Position numbers and translations under genes: made by a program | Shown: piece after piece, positions 24,567 through 36,830 of the stretch | Numbering within the stretch: position 1 is the first letter of the stretch | Layout: every line of letters begins with the position of its first letter | The notes under the pieces: generated by a model | Told to the model about the DNA's origin: nothing | The model's input: the letters and a program-made list of their open reading frames with translations, nothing else | The model's database searches: none | Assembly (NCBI RefSeq): GCF_902167145.1 | Contig: NC_050099.1 | Coordinates: forward strand, 9,562,434-9,626,433 | DNA: 64,000 nucleotides | Direction of reading: 5' to 3' | Source: Zea mays | Taxonomy: Eukaryota; Streptophyta; Magnoliopsida; Poales; Poaceae

Positions 24567-27500
24567 TGTGGCAGAACCACCCGAATTATTCCAGCTTAAT
24601 GCCTAAGTCACGCCTCAGGGGCCGTAACACACTTAAATCGGAATAACCCGTCAGTCCCTCAGATCAAGTCTGATAGAGCCACTTAACCAGGATCAAATTC
24701 CACATTCTCACTCAAAGGTGAGTCACAGAAGAAATACAATAAAATAGGAAACCTCAAATTAAGTACTGAATTATTACATAGGTCGGAGTTTTTCAATTAG
24801 CAAATAAGAGTTCACGAAATAAAATGCAGCGGATAATCGATGTCGTCGGTATCGAGGAAATGGGAAGGCCTAGCCCACTACTCCTCGTGCTCCTCTCATG
24901 CCGGAGCAACATCCCACTCGACCGTCCAACCCGGTGGCAGGGTGGTAGGCCAAGTCACACCATCGACCATATCCTGAATCGTACCTGCAAAAATTTTGCC
25001 ACAAGCAAGGCTGAGTATACTAATACTCAGCTAGACTTACCCGGTGTGAGGAATCTACTCCTCTACCTCTAGACTATGCAGCTGTTTGGCTGAGGGGTTT
25101 GGTTTGCCAAAAGCACTAGCTGTTTCTAAAATCCATTTTTAACTTTTCAAATTCTAGTATTATTAGCTTAGCTACATTTGCTCCTTCTAAGCATACATGG
25201 TAACAAGCATTTTAGTTCAATCAACAAATTGTCTCATGTAACCTCATTTCACTTCTTACTCGATATAGTACAAGGGGTCAAGCAGTCTCATTAGCTACGA
25301 GAAGCAGACGATTCGAATCGAGTTTTTATCCTTGCAAGGTAAACCTAAACACACGACATGTCAGGGCACTCCGTCCCCACACATGTCAACCGTCCCCATC
25401 GATTCCCCGTTCACGTCCAAGCCTCACCGCCTTGGCATACAATGCTCCACTGACCCCGGCTACCGCCGTGCAGTGACCGCACTTGTACCCACCATAGCTA
25501 GCATGGGAGACCCAGTCTCAGGTCGCATGAGGGATAAAGTCCACGCCCGGCTTCACTCAGGTACTAGGTTTATCGGTTACCATATTTCCCGACATGTGCT
25601 TAGTACGTTCAAAAGCTTGACTCAGGTATCCACACATTAATCCTTAATTCCTTTTTCCCGTCTCATGGACAAGGCATCCTCCCTGGATCCAAGTCCATAG
25701 ACTAACATAGATCCCGTTATCAAGATGAATACAATCAATTCCTGACCTCGCGCGAGTGCTAGAAAAATCACTCGACTTCTACCGAGATCCTGATTAGCAA
25801 AGCAGCTACTCGACCTAGCATACTAGTATTCATCTCAAAAGGAATCCTAAGTTCATGCAACTAGAGGTTTCAATCAACTCCTACACTTAAGTGCACATTA
25901 CAAACCTACAAACATTAAGTATAGTAAAATAGCATATATAAACGGTTATGCATATAAACTGGGGCTTGCCTTCAATAGCTGGGGCTGCGGGGAGATCTTC
26001 GATAGCAGCCTCGGGAGCTTGCTCCTGGTCTTCTTCTTGGATAGTCCCTTGCTCGGGGATGAGCACATACTCTCCGTCAGCGAGATTACAATCTAATGAA
26101 TACAGTGCGTAAGATATATGCATGATATGACATGTGCATTAGTAATTTAAACTTTTGATGGTGTATAATCTATTTGGGCTAGATAGAGCTAAGTCTTGCT
26201 TATACGAGATTTTTGTGGTATACTTGGTAAATTGGATCAAACTTAGCTAAGTGGTAGGTTTATTATTGGGGTTCCACTGAATTCTTTTTAAGGTCTTTAG
26301 TGAGAATTGTCAAGAACTTAAGTTGGACTTATTGGATTGAGGTCTATTTCTCCTTTCCTTTTCTTTACTCTCTTTAAGTTTTTGGAGTGGGTTTGAACTA
26401 CAAGTCACCTTAATAAATTTCCAAAAATTCTGCAAAACTTACAGTGGCTTATTACTGGTGTATGATTCTTTGTCTCAAAATTTGAGGTTCTGGAAGTGAA
26501 TAGTTTTCTCTAGACAAAATAGCCAAATTTTAGGGCAGAAGGGGTGATTTGAACTACAACTATCATTCAATAGTAGGTAATTCTCTAGGACTTATTTTTG
26601 CTGGCATTTGGATGCTATAACATGACTTGGTACAAATCTCTAGCCATTAATACTTACTAGTTATTTTACTAGGATTTTCTAAAGTTTCGAGCCAAAGGGG
26701 TGCTTTCTACTACCACTATATTTGAAAAATATCAAACAACAGATTTCTGATTTTTCCTAGCTTCTCCTTTGCGCAAGATCAATCATTCTAAGGCATCTTT
26801 TTGCTTAAGGGAAGGGGTGGTGTGCATTAATTGGATTAAATGGCCCTTTTTACAAAATATTTGCAATAGGTATTAGTTTGCATCTTTCCAATGGGCTTGT
26901 ATTTTTCTTTGGTGGCCTATCTCATTATTGATCTAGCAAAATTTTATTTGCCCATTATTGTATTATTTTGGGTTACTCATGATTTAATTGAACTATGGCT
27001 TATTATCATGTTCTATTTATTTACCCTACTTAAAATAATGGGTTGGGGTGTTTATTATTTTTGCAGTGGGGTTTTGGTGGTTACAAGTCCACTAGATTTT
27101 TATTATCAATTTTGGGTCTGGTTTTGTAATTTTAATAATTGATTTCTAGTTGGAATAATGCTAAATAAAACATTTCTCTTTGAATCTGATCTAGACTAGA
27201 GGTTCCTTTATTTTTCCTAGGTTCTTTGTTACTTAAGCAAACTAGAAAAAATAATTTCATCCACTGGTCATTAATTTCTAAGGCCTTTCTGATTTTCCTA
27301 AGGTTTGGGTAGAAATAGCTTTTAATGAATATTTACACTAAATTTTTCAATACTGGGGTTCTCACTATTTTTAAACAGTGTTTACAGGGGGTTTGAACAT
27401 CTACAAATTTTCTTAGGTTCAGCATAGAAACTTAACAAATTTTCGTTAATTAAATAAGGTTTGGTCAGTTTCTGTATTTAATTTTAAACTCTAAAAATTA

Positions 27501-29229
27501 GAACAGAAAGCATAGGGTTCAGCATTTTTAATTGATAGTTCATAATATTTAGAATTTAGCAAAATTTGTTTGACAATTTTTGGTTAAGTATTCATCAAGT
27601 TATGAATTTTCTAAGTTCTCTGTTCATTAAAAAGATTAAACAGAAATGATTAAATGGAAAACTACTTTGCAACGGGGTCCCTGGCGGGTGTTTTAAGTTT
27701 TCCTTACTGACTAGTCCCTAGGCTACTATTCAATTGAGTCACTAACATCTCAGAAAACCCCCTGGGTTCTTCTAATCCTAACCCGAGGTCCTTTCCCCAA
27801 CCTAAACAGTACCCGCGACGGAAGAAAGCGTGGAGGGGCTCACCGGCGGCGAGATTGCTCTGGTGAGGTGGCCGAGGGTGTAGGGGAGGTCCTGAGGGTC
27901 ACGGCGATGTGCTGGTCACCGTCGGGGATGGTCAGAGTCGGTCAGTCCGCGTGAGCAGGCGGGGGAGCTCGTCGACGGCGAGGAGTCCGGCCTATCCAAG
28001 GCATAATTGACCGATTGAACGAGATAGAGAGCTTCACCAGGGGTCAAGGAAGGTCTGAACGCAAGGAATTGAAGAATGGTTTACCGGAGAGCTTGGTCCA
28101 CGCGTGGGGGCGGGCGACCGAAGTCCGGTGAGGGTGATCTCGGGCTTCCGGTGAAGTTCTGCCAGGTCCGAGGGCTTGGAAAGCTTCATGGGCCAATGGC
28201 GGAGCTAACCGAAGCGCTGGCGCGACTTGGGGGTGGCTGGAGTGGGCTGGCTACGGTGGCTGAGGCTCTAGCGGCAATGGCGGGCGGAAAGGAGCTCACC
28301 GGAGCTAAGGAGGGGCGTCTGGCCTGCGATGGCGAGCACGAGGTGAAGTGAGGCGCGCCCGGGGAGGCTTTATAGGCGCAGGCGAGCACGGCCGAGGGCG
28401 GGGCTCTAACAAGCGCTCGGGGCGTGCGCGGCGAACGCCAGTGCGCTTTGGCACCTGGTACAGCGTCGAGCACGAGGCAGCGCAGAGAGAGGTCGAGTTC
28501 AAGCGCGGATTGGCCCCAAATCTTTGAGATTATGGACATGATCCCATTGAGAGATCTCTTCCTCTCAGGTCCCTTTGTCGTTTGTGTGTGGAGGTTAGCA
28601 GGTTTGGTTGAGTGGATTAGGAGATAGAGAGGGAAGAAATCTGGTTTGTCTCACTACCGCACATAGGGAGAAGATCTCTGGTTTGACGTGTCCGAGGCAC
28701 GCGTCCCAATGCCATCTTCTGGCACAAGACAGAGAGGTTAGTTATGCACGTTTTTGTCAATGGGGCCATTAGGATTTGAGTTAGGGATCAAGGTGAACAC
28801 GCTTGATCTTTGGCTGAAGATCTGAAATTCAGAATTCTGAATTTCAGAATTCCCTAATGAACTCCCACTTGAGAGGCTTGTTTAGGGTTTTATTTAAATG
28901 GTTTTGGCCAAGCTTCCATAATCTTTGTTGTTGCTTATTCAACATACTTTAATGTTTATAATTGGCCCAAGTCATGATTTTATATTTTTCATACTCTTTT
29001 CCCCTTTGTCTTGAATTTTGTTTATAGGGCTCAATTAGGGTTTTTATTGGGGTTGCACATTTTGCCTTTTTGAAAAACCCATTTGTTTGAACATGATACT
29101 TTTAAGTATAAGCTTAGTGGGTCCTTTATTCTTAAGTCAATTTGATGTTCATGCTCCATTTTGGTTCACATAAGATGAGGGTTCTTGGGTTAGCACTTGA
29201 GAGAAACCCTAGGTGACACTGGGGTGTCA
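24567..29229 (-). repeat. 5' LTR of the chromovirus (about 4663 bp)
   Basis: It aligns with 6360-11028 end to end. The outer end reads GTGTCATATATA, so the last bases of the LTR merge with the (TA)n target. The TATA box (minus) is near 28367-28373. Confidence 0.92.
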
Positions 29230-29243
29230 TATATATATATATA
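29230..29243. repeat. Right half of the split (TA)n tract
   Basis: Alternating TA followed by ACCATCGCTATTTGTCAG, which matches the sequence directly right of the intact tract at 45744. Confidence 0.85.
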
Positions 29244-30400
29244 CCATCGCTATTTGTCAGTCTACCCAACCGATAATTATTGAGCGGACTTCAGTAATAA
29301 TCAAGAACTAATGAACATCGTTCAGTAATAACCAATTAGGTGAAACTTTACTTAGGGTGACAAAAACCATGTAGGATTTTTTAATTATTTTTTACATTGA
29401 AGCACCGAGGAAACTTACCACCCAAGCAATGTGCAAATGGATGCCTCCTCATCCACCTCTTTCGTAACCAAGCATCGAAATTTTAGCACAATTTTCCTTG
29501 TGTAGAACTCCATCAGACGGTCTATCTTTCCACATTCATTCTCAACTAATTTTCCTAGCAGTCTCATCCTTCTTGAGCCTTTGTTAATACAACCTAAAGG
29601 CCGATATAAAATAACCAAACATGACAAAATACATAAAACAAATAAATCACAAGAATAAATTTCTCCATGACATCTGCATTCAATCTGCTAGCTGAACATT
29701 CTATCGTGATTAGTGGGTTTGCTAAAGCACCAGAATAGGCAGTAGAACGAAGGGCCTCTAAAAGGAAAGTTTCAAGGTCACTTGATGATTTCGCAAGCTC
29801 TGCCTTTAGCCTTAAAATTTTAAAAGTAAACATGACACTATGTCAGCAAAGAACATGATCTTTTAATCTAAAACGACATGTAGAAGGGGATGACATCAAG
29901 ATCAAATACCTATTCATTGAGCTCCCAATTAAGAGAGCAGGGTTGCGTACACAATCAATAAACACCTCAACCTGGAATTCCAGGCATATAAGTCTTTAGG
30001 GCTCCACAAGTGTAGCTCATCATCTCACAACAAGTAGATGCTTTAAAACAACCACCTATTGCCTCAATTTCACGCACACCACACAATTCGCTATTGTTGG
30101 TAGTGAATGCAAAGTCCATTGTGTCTTCAATAGCTGACTGGCACCTTCTCAGAACCATAATCAACATAAACTCCAACAGAATTAGATGGCCCCTGAATAG
30201 AAAATATGAACACCCTATTATCATCAGCTACTGCTTAGGGATTGGATGGAATGTGTAACCATATAAAAATAAAGACAACATACTGCAGATGTCTCAGAGG
30301 CTATTTTAGAACATACAATGTTGAGTTGCTGCTCTCCACTAATATCATTTGTATTAACACTGAGGAGGGTGCAACAAATGCTCATAAAAGTAATATCAAA
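29244..30400 (-). pseudogene. Degraded host-gene fragment, copy I (one exon resembles beta-catenin-like protein 1)
   Basis: Several short exon-like stretches lie on the minus strand. At about 29590-29500 the translation reads RLLGKLVENECGKIDRLMEF, which resembles the C-terminal armadillo region of the splicing-associated beta-catenin-like protein 1 (CTNNBL1). The other stretches (29833-29640 and 30224-29967, the latter with ELCGVREIEAIGGC) I do not recognise. No long frame exists and no start is apparent. The same fragment, about equally decayed, is at 45744-46780. It is a captured or relict gene piece. Confidence 0.45.
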
Positions 30401-30890
30401 CTGTGAATTGGAGTTACCATTATGAAAGACATTTGTTGGGCACTACCACACGACAATGTATGCACATGTCTCTTTAAAGTAGAAAGAATAGAAGTGTAAC
30501 AAATAACATATAGACAATTTATTTGGTAAAAAAAGGCCAGCAAGAAGAGTAGGATGGATCACGACGGGCATTCAAGTTGCTTCATCTCTCTGTGAAGAAT
30601 CTTAGATGTATTGCACCCCTTGCAGCAGTTCTAAAAAGTTATTTAACCATATGATAAAAGTAGAAATATCTACGATTGGATGAACAACATCCAAAAATAC
30701 ATAAAGTAATAAAAATTTGCATTTTGAATTTTAAATTTTGAATGTAATTTCTGAGAGTAGAGATGATTTCAAATAAAAAAGTTGTCAACTAAAAAGTTTC
30801 ATAACTTTTCGAGATCCACAACTTTTATGTTGGTGGTTTTATCATCCAAGATAGTTTGGAAAACTCAAAAAATTAAGGATATAAATGATT
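30400..30890. other. Non-coding AT-rich interval
   Basis: No gene or element boundary is seen. It matches 46815-47290 in copy II. Confidence 0.6.
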
Positions 30891-30892
30891 TC

Positions 30893-30960
30893 TAGTAGCG
30901 GTTTTTTAAGAAAACCGCCACTAGAAATTATGGCGGTTTCCTTAAGGAACCACCACTAAA
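30893..30960. repeat. Palindromic CACTAGAAA / TTTCTAGTG-like sequence at PME unit border
   Basis: TAGTAGCGGTTTTTTAAGAAAACCGCCACTAG followed by GGCGGTTTCCTTAAGGAACCACCACTA form two nested imperfect palindromes, like CACTA-transposon subterminal repeats. The counterpart is 47297-47366. The right edge coincides with the start of homology between tandem PME units. Confidence 0.6.
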
Positions 30961-31319
30961 AATAGCACTGACGGTTGATAACGGAATCCATCTTTAAAAA
31001 AATACACCCTACTATGCAGGCTTTGGTGTAAAGCAATCACAGTGCATCGTCGTCCTCAACACACTCGAAAAAACTATATATATAGAATCCATAAATAAGA
31101 GAGGAAAGAACCTGTGCAGAAATCTTTTTAGTTTACTGAATCTTTCTGGAAAACTTTTTCTTTATTAAATCGTTTTGGGGGAACATTTTCCTTTACTAAA
31201 CTACTAGGATGCTGACATGAAGGGTCCTTCTTCCCTGATCCATTATTCTTGCCCCGCGCCGGCTTCTCATCGTGGGCACATGTAGGCTTCTGGCTCGATC
31301 GGGCAGGGAGGGCCGGGCC

Positions 31320-31328
31320 TATATATAT
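31320..31328 (+). promoter_or_regulatory. TATA box of PME pseudogene 1
   Basis: GGGCCTATATATATGGGATGCTGCCG, 108 bp before the ATG. The sequence is repeated at the other three PME copies (34113-34120, 47730-47738 and 50177-50185). Confidence 0.7.
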
Positions 31329-31435
31329 GGGATGCTGCCGGTGTTAGCTAGCGAAGACGTGCACAAAGGTAAGTGTGTAAGGTTAGGAGCCAGTGTACCA
31401 TCACATCAAATCAGATCGATCGCAGCTTATAGGGG

Positions 31436-32728
31436 ATGGTAGGCGGCGTGAGGAGGTGCGGCCTAGGCCTCGCCATGGCGCTGGCCCTGCTGCTCACTGC
31501 GTTGGTTGTCGTTGCAAGCGGCGGCATGGAGATGAGGCAGAAGCTGCCTGCTGGTAGTGGCAACGATGATCACCACACAGTCGTTCTTAGCCGCCTGTCC
31601 AACGTCATTGATCCGCAGGGGAGCTGGCCTCTACGTGCGGATGCTTTCATGGTGAAGCGGTGCGGCGGTGTCGCTGCTCCGCTGCCTTGCTACACCAGCA
31701 TCCAGGCAGCCCTGAATGCCGCACCAGCACCACAAGAAGCCGAGGAGGTGGAGGACAAGTACGTCGTGCATGTGCTCGCTGGCGTCTACGACGAGACCGT
31801 CAACATAACAAGAAGGAACGTGATGCTGGTCGGCGATGGGGTCAGTGCCACCGTCATCACGGGGAACAAGAGCAATGCAACAGGCGTCCTCGTGAACATG
31901 ACGGCGACAATGAGTGAGTAACTTTGGCGATCGATATTTCACTGCAGTTGAGCTGTCATGCATGCATACTATAAATCAGAACAGAACTATTAATTTGCTG
32001 CTGCTACAGATGCCTTGGGTCACGGCTTCATAGCATAGAACCTGACAATCAGAAACACGGCAGGGCCGGAAGGCAGGCAGGCCGTGGCGCTAAGGTCAAA
32101 TTCGAACAAGTCGGTCATCTACCGGTGCAGCATTGAAGGTCATGAGGACACCTTGTACGTGGAGAATGGGATCCAATTCTACCTGCAGACCTCGATCTGG
32201 GGCACCGTGGACTTTGTGTTTGGCAATGCCCAAGCCATGTTCTAGAGCTGCCCGCTGCTGGTGCACCGCCCACCGAAAGGCAAGCACAATGTGCTGATGG
32301 CCCAGGGCTACAACAACGCAAGCCGCGAGTCCAGCTTCTCGTTCAACATGTGCACCGTGGAAGCGGCGCCGGGCGTGGACCTCGACGGCATGGAGACCTA
32401 CCTCGGCCGCCCCTACAGGAACTTCTCCCACGTCGCCTTCATCAAGTCGTATCTCAGTCGTGTGGTCAGCCCCAACGGCTGGGTCGCATGGAACAAGAAC
32501 AAGGTCGTCGAGGATACCACCCGGACCATCTTATACCTGGAATACGGCAACAACGGCGTCGGTGTCGACACAGCCGGCCGTGTCAAGTGGCTGGGCTTCC
32601 GCGTCCTCAACGCCGACGCCGAGGCGGCCGCGTACATGGTGGACACGTTCATCAATGCGAGCAAGTGGGTCCCTGAGCCTATCCAGTACGACCACACCCT
32701 CGGCGTGACGCCGCCGCCGCGCGTCTGA
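31436..32728 (+). pseudogene. Pectin methylesterase pseudogene 1 (Ga1-like), two nonsense codons
   Basis: Family role: removes methyl esters from cell-wall homogalacturonan. Exon 1 is 31436-31913, intron 31914-32009 (GT-AG, 96 nt), exon 2 32010-32728. The ATG is followed by a signal peptide (LGLAMALALLLTALVVVASG), with no inhibitor pro-region. Motifs: GVYDE, QAVAL, EDTL (family QDTL), DFVFG, YLGRPY (family GRPW). The catalytic Asp, Asp and Arg positions are kept. TAG codons at 32036-32038 (after GHGFIA) and 32243-32245 (in AMF-stop-SCP, Gln in relatives) stop translation; otherwise the roughly 400-codon frame is open. It is the best-preserved copy. The link to the maize Ga1/Tcb1 group is inference from family type and tandem layout. 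Confidence 0.85.
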
Positions 32729-33740
32729 CGGTGCTCCGCTCGGCGCGCTTAAGTTAGTACTGTACTACGCAGGCTGGCGTTCCGTTTCAGATCCCACCAC
32801 CTTATTACTACGGTAATGTATGTCTCTAGGATCCAGCCATGCATCATTGCTGAGATGAATTAAGGCATATTATGGCATGCATGACACCGTATATTTCGTG
32901 TATGCATGCATGTACCTGGACGGCTGGACCTCTACCGGTATTGTATGTATTCTCTCTGTATGTGTGTCTATATAATATATATGTATCCTCGATCTATATA
33001 AATGGATTATATCTATCATTATTTCATATGAGCTGATATACACAATTAATTGTGATACAAGCCCTACACAAGTTGGTAATAGTACTGCTATATATAAGTA
33101 AGTTACTGGTCGGCTAACATTTTAGTTTTATGCGGTGCATAGGACCCACAAAAAAATCAATTTAACTACCACATCATATCCACCTTCTCTTATATATATA
33201 ACCAGCAGAGTTTCTGGCCGGGGGCTGAGCAGGTATGGAGCTGGGATAGTACTAACGTGCAGTGCTCCAGCGCTTTCTGAAAGCTGTATGTGTCATCGAT
33301 CTGTTGGCGCGCGCGCACACACACTTACGTACGTAGAAATGCATGACAAGCTTGCCAACAGTCTTGGCAACTCTATTGGCCACCACGAGGTTCTCGGTTG
33401 TTGTGCCTAGGCAGTACATAGAGTTCTCTCTACTCTCACAATCAACCTTACAAATATTTTAGAAAATCAGGAAAAAGTAGGCAATGTGCTCAATCCTTGA
33501 ATCAGCAATTAATGTATTTTAGTTTGAATGCACCCGCTTTTAACTTGGATCTGCTACTGTTGTTTCGGCCAGGATAACGACCGACAAAAGTGATTAATTC
33601 CCTGTTGCTGGGCCCACAACTAATCCCTGTCGGTATTTATTCTTGTGGGTATTTGAAGAGGCCAATGAGAGTTATTTAATCCCCATCGGCTGGCTGACTT
33701 CTTGGCCGGACGATGGAAATTAACTTAAGTCGGCTTCACC
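32729..33740. other. 3' flank and spacer of PME unit 1
   Basis: No gene is seen. The first part (to about 33165) matches the 3' flanks at 35519-36065 and 48505-49096, and 33165-33740 matches 49096-49800. It includes CATGCATG-rich 3' UTR-like sequence and a CGCGCGCACACACAC run near 33308-33324. Confidence 0.75.
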
Positions 33741-34112
33741 ACTAAAAAAATAGCACTGACGGTTGATAACGGAATCTGTCTATAAAAAAATGCACCCCAC
33801 TGTGCAGGTTTTGTGTAAAGCAATCCCCGTGCATCGTCATCATCAACACACTCGGGAAAACTATATATAGAATCCATATATGAGAGGGGAAAGAACCCGT
33901 GCAGAAATCTTTTTAATTTACTGAATCTTTCTGGGAAACTTTTTCTTTACTAAATCGTTTTGGGGGAACATTTTCCTTTACTAAACTACTAGGAGGCTGA
34001 CATGAAGGGCCCTTCTTCCCTGATCCATTCTTCTAGCCCCACGCCAGCCCCTAGGGTGGTCGATCTCGTCGTGGGCACATGGCTGGCTCAATCAGGCGGG
34101 GCGGGGTGGGCC

Positions 34113-34120
34113 TATATATA
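34113..34120 (+). promoter_or_regulatory. TATA box of PME pseudogene 2
   Basis: CCTATATATATTGGATG, 123 bp before the ATG, in a promoter homologous to unit 1. Confidence 0.7.
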
Positions 34121-34235
34121 TTGGATGTTGTCGCTGTTGGCTAGCAAAGACGTGCACAAAGGTAAGTGTGTAAGGTTAGGAGCCAGTGTAACATCACATC
34201 AGATAAGATCGATCGCTCGCTGGAGCCTATAGGGG

Positions 34236-35518
34236 ATGGTATGCGACGTGAGGAGATGTGGCCTAGGCCTGGCCGTGGCGGTGGCCCTGATGCTCGCTGC
34301 GCTGGTTGTTGTTGCAAGCGGCGGCGCGGAGACGAGGCAGAAGCTGCCTGCTGGCAGTGGCAACTACGTCGACCACTCAGTCGTTCTTAGTCGCATGTCC
34401 AACATCATTGATCCACCGAGGAGCTTGCCTGCGCACGCTGATGCTGTCGTGGTGAAGCGGTGTGACGGCGTCGCTGCTCCGCCGCCTTGCTACACCAGCA
34501 TCCAAGCAGCCCTGGATGACGCACCACAAGAAGCCGAGGAGGACAAGTACATCGTGCATGTGCTCTCTGGCATCTACGACGAGACCGTCAACATAACAAG
34601 AAGAAACGTGATGCTGATCAGCGATGGGGTCGGTGCCACCGTCATCATAGGGAACAAGAGCAATGCAACTGGCGTCCCCATGAACATGACGGCGACAGTG
34701 AGTGAGTAACTCTAGCGATCGATATTTCACTGCACTTGAGTTGTCATGCATGCATACTTTAAATCAAAACTATTAATTTGTTGCTGCTGCTGCAGATGCC
34801 TTGGGTCATGGCTTCATAGCATAGAACTTGACAATCAGAAACATGGCAAGGCCAGAAAGGAGGTAGGACGTGGCGCTAAGGTCAAATTCGAACAAGTCAG
34901 TCATCTACCGGTGCAGCATGGAAGGTCATGAGGACACCTTGTACGCGGAGAACGGGATCCAGTTCCACATGCAGACCTTGATCTAGGGCACCATGGACTT
35001 AATTTGTGTTTGGCAATGCCCAGGCCATGTTCCAGAGCTACTCGCTGCTGGTGCGCTGCCCACCGAAAGGCAAGCACAATGTGCTGACGGCGTAGGGCTG
35101 CAATAACACCAGCCGCGAGTCCGACTTCTCGTTCCACATGTGCACCGTGGAAGCAGCATCGGGCGTGGACCTCGATGGCGTGGAGACCTACCTTGGCCAC
35201 CCCTATAGGAACTTCTCCCACGTCGCCTTCATCAAGAAGTCTCTCAACCGCGTGGTCAGCCCCAATGGCTGGGTAGTGTGGAACATGAACAAGGTGGTCG
35301 AGGATACCACCTGGACCGTCGTCTACCTGGAATACGGCAACGATAGCGCCGTTGCCGACACGTCCAACCACGTCAAGTGGCTGGGCTTCCGCGTCCTGAA
35401 CGCCATCGCTGAGACAGCCATGTACACGACGGACACGTTCATCAACGCGAGCAAGTGGGTCCCTGAGGCTATCCAGTACGACCACACCCTCAGCACAACG
35501 CCGCCGCCGCGCGCCTGA
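34236..35518 (+). pseudogene. Pectin methylesterase pseudogene 2 (Ga1-like), multiple lesions
   Basis: Exon 1 34236-34701, intron 34702-34795, exon 2 34796-35518. Exon 1 is open, with signal peptide and GIYDE motif. Exon 2 carries the same TAG after GHGFIA as pseudogene 1 (34822-34824), a TAG in place of the Gln of QAVAL (and Ala to Asp next to it), a TAG for Trp in the LI-W-GT block, a 4 bp insertion (AATT) inside the DFVFG codons at about 34999-35004, and a later TAG. The catalytic Arg in GRP is His (YLGHPY). The open tail 35138-35518 shows the C-terminal frame. The insertion and QAVAL stop are shared with pseudogene 4. Confidence 0.88.
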
Positions 35519-36065
35519 CAGTACTCCGCTCAGCGCGCTTAATTTAGTATTGTACTACGTAGGCTAGCGTTTTGTTTCGAGATCCCACCACCTTATTACT
35601 ACGGCATTGTATGTCTCTAGTATCCATCCATGCATCATTGTATGAATTAAGGCATATTATGGCATGCATGACGTCGTATATATCGTGTATGCATGCATGT
35701 ACCTGGACCTCTACCTTATCTACCATTTCTCTACCGTTATTGTACGTACTCTCTCCGTATGTATGTCTATATATATAAAATATGTATCCTCGATCTATAT
35801 AAATGGATTATATCTATCATTATTTCATATGAGCTAAATACACACAAGTAATTGTTGATATAAGCTCTACACAAGTCACCAGTCGGCCGACAAAATTTAT
35901 ACAATAACAGAACTGTGCAAATAGATTTGAAAAAAAATATTTGCTATTATGAATTTTGACTACGTTGGTTGCTGTGATTGGCCGCGGACACACAAATCGA
36001 TCAGAATTCTTTTTGCAATGATAACATTTTAGTTTTATGCGGTGCATAGGACCCACAAAAAAATC

Positions 36066-36830
36066 AAAGGCAACCTACAACGTTGTCTTCAAGAATGACG
36101 TGCCACTACCAAAGCCAGGGGAAAAGAAAGGTGAGGCACCAGCACTGCGAGTGATGGGAACAAAGGCAACCTTCTACAATTGCACCTTCGAAGGCGGCCA
36201 GGGTGCTTTGTACGACCAGACGGGTCTGCACTACTTCAATGCATGTGCCATCAAGGGAACCATAGACTTCATCTTCGGATCTGCCAAGTCATTTTATGAG
36301 GAATGCAAAATCGTTTCGGTGTTGAAGGAGGCGGTGGCATTGCCAATGGCGCCACCGGAGCAGGACCGGTCTAGAAATCCCATCAAAATCGCCCCAGGCA
36401 AGAGCCGGTTGGCATTCAAGACTTGCACAATCGAGGGGGAAGGAGAAAAAATTTACTTGGGTAGGGTGGGCACGCCTGTGATCTACTACTACACCGATAT
36501 AGGTAAGGAGGTTGTAGGCATAATATCTGATGGTCAGGACGTCCAGACTGTCGAGAGGTACCACTCCTACGTCCATTACATCCTCTCCTTTGTTTGTATA
36601 TGATTGTGTGATTAAAGGTGTTGTTGATTATGTATACTGATGAAAGGGGTTGTTGGGTTGCATTCTTTTTTTATATGGGGTACTACTACGCCACTTTCAA
36701 GTGTTATGGGCCTGGGATGTCTCCAATGGTAACCTCAACTCTGACCTATGTGCAAGCAATACCCTTTATCGGGATACACTACATCTCGGGGGAGTCGTGG
36801 ATCGCGTCCCTACCACCCGCTGAAGAATAA
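36066..36830 (+). pseudogene. Fragment of a divergent pectinesterase, 5' part missing
   Basis: This is a different PME subfamily from the four Ga1-like copies, closer to plant PPME1-like enzymes. Visible in order: YNVVFKNDVPLPKPG, EAPALRV (family QAVALR), QGALYD (family QDTL; the catalytic Asp is lost), DFIFGSAKSFYEEC, LGR, then in a shifted frame YYYATFKCYGPG and ISGESW. Homology starts abruptly at 36066, just after 3'-flank sequence of PME unit 2, so the upstream reading frame from 36037 is chimeric. The sister copy of its 3' end is 802-1065. Confidence 0.75.

Larger units (their letters stand above)
6360..29229 (-). mobile_element. Ty3 chromovirus (Tekay/Del-like) with very long LTRs
   Basis: This is a full-structure element on the minus strand: 5' LTR 24567-29229, primer site 24554-24565, extra ORF, gag, protease, RT/RNase H, integrase, chromodomain, polypurine tract 11029-11042 and 3' LTR 6360-11028. 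It is inserted in a (TA)n tract, so the target duplication is ambiguous. Its coding region carries several frameshifts and stops and is split by a second element at 14160-21520. Lineage is inferred from the chromodomain, the TGTGACACCCC LTR start and the LTR length. Confidence 0.92.

Noticed and set aside
31436..32728. A functional Ga1-type PME gene
   Set aside because: Two in-frame TAG codons in exon 2; no alternative splice in view removes both and keeps the catalytic motifs.
36037..36065. True N-terminus of the divergent PME
   Set aside because: These bases are 3' flank of another PME unit, repeated at 33135 and 49064; the homology to PME starts at 36066.
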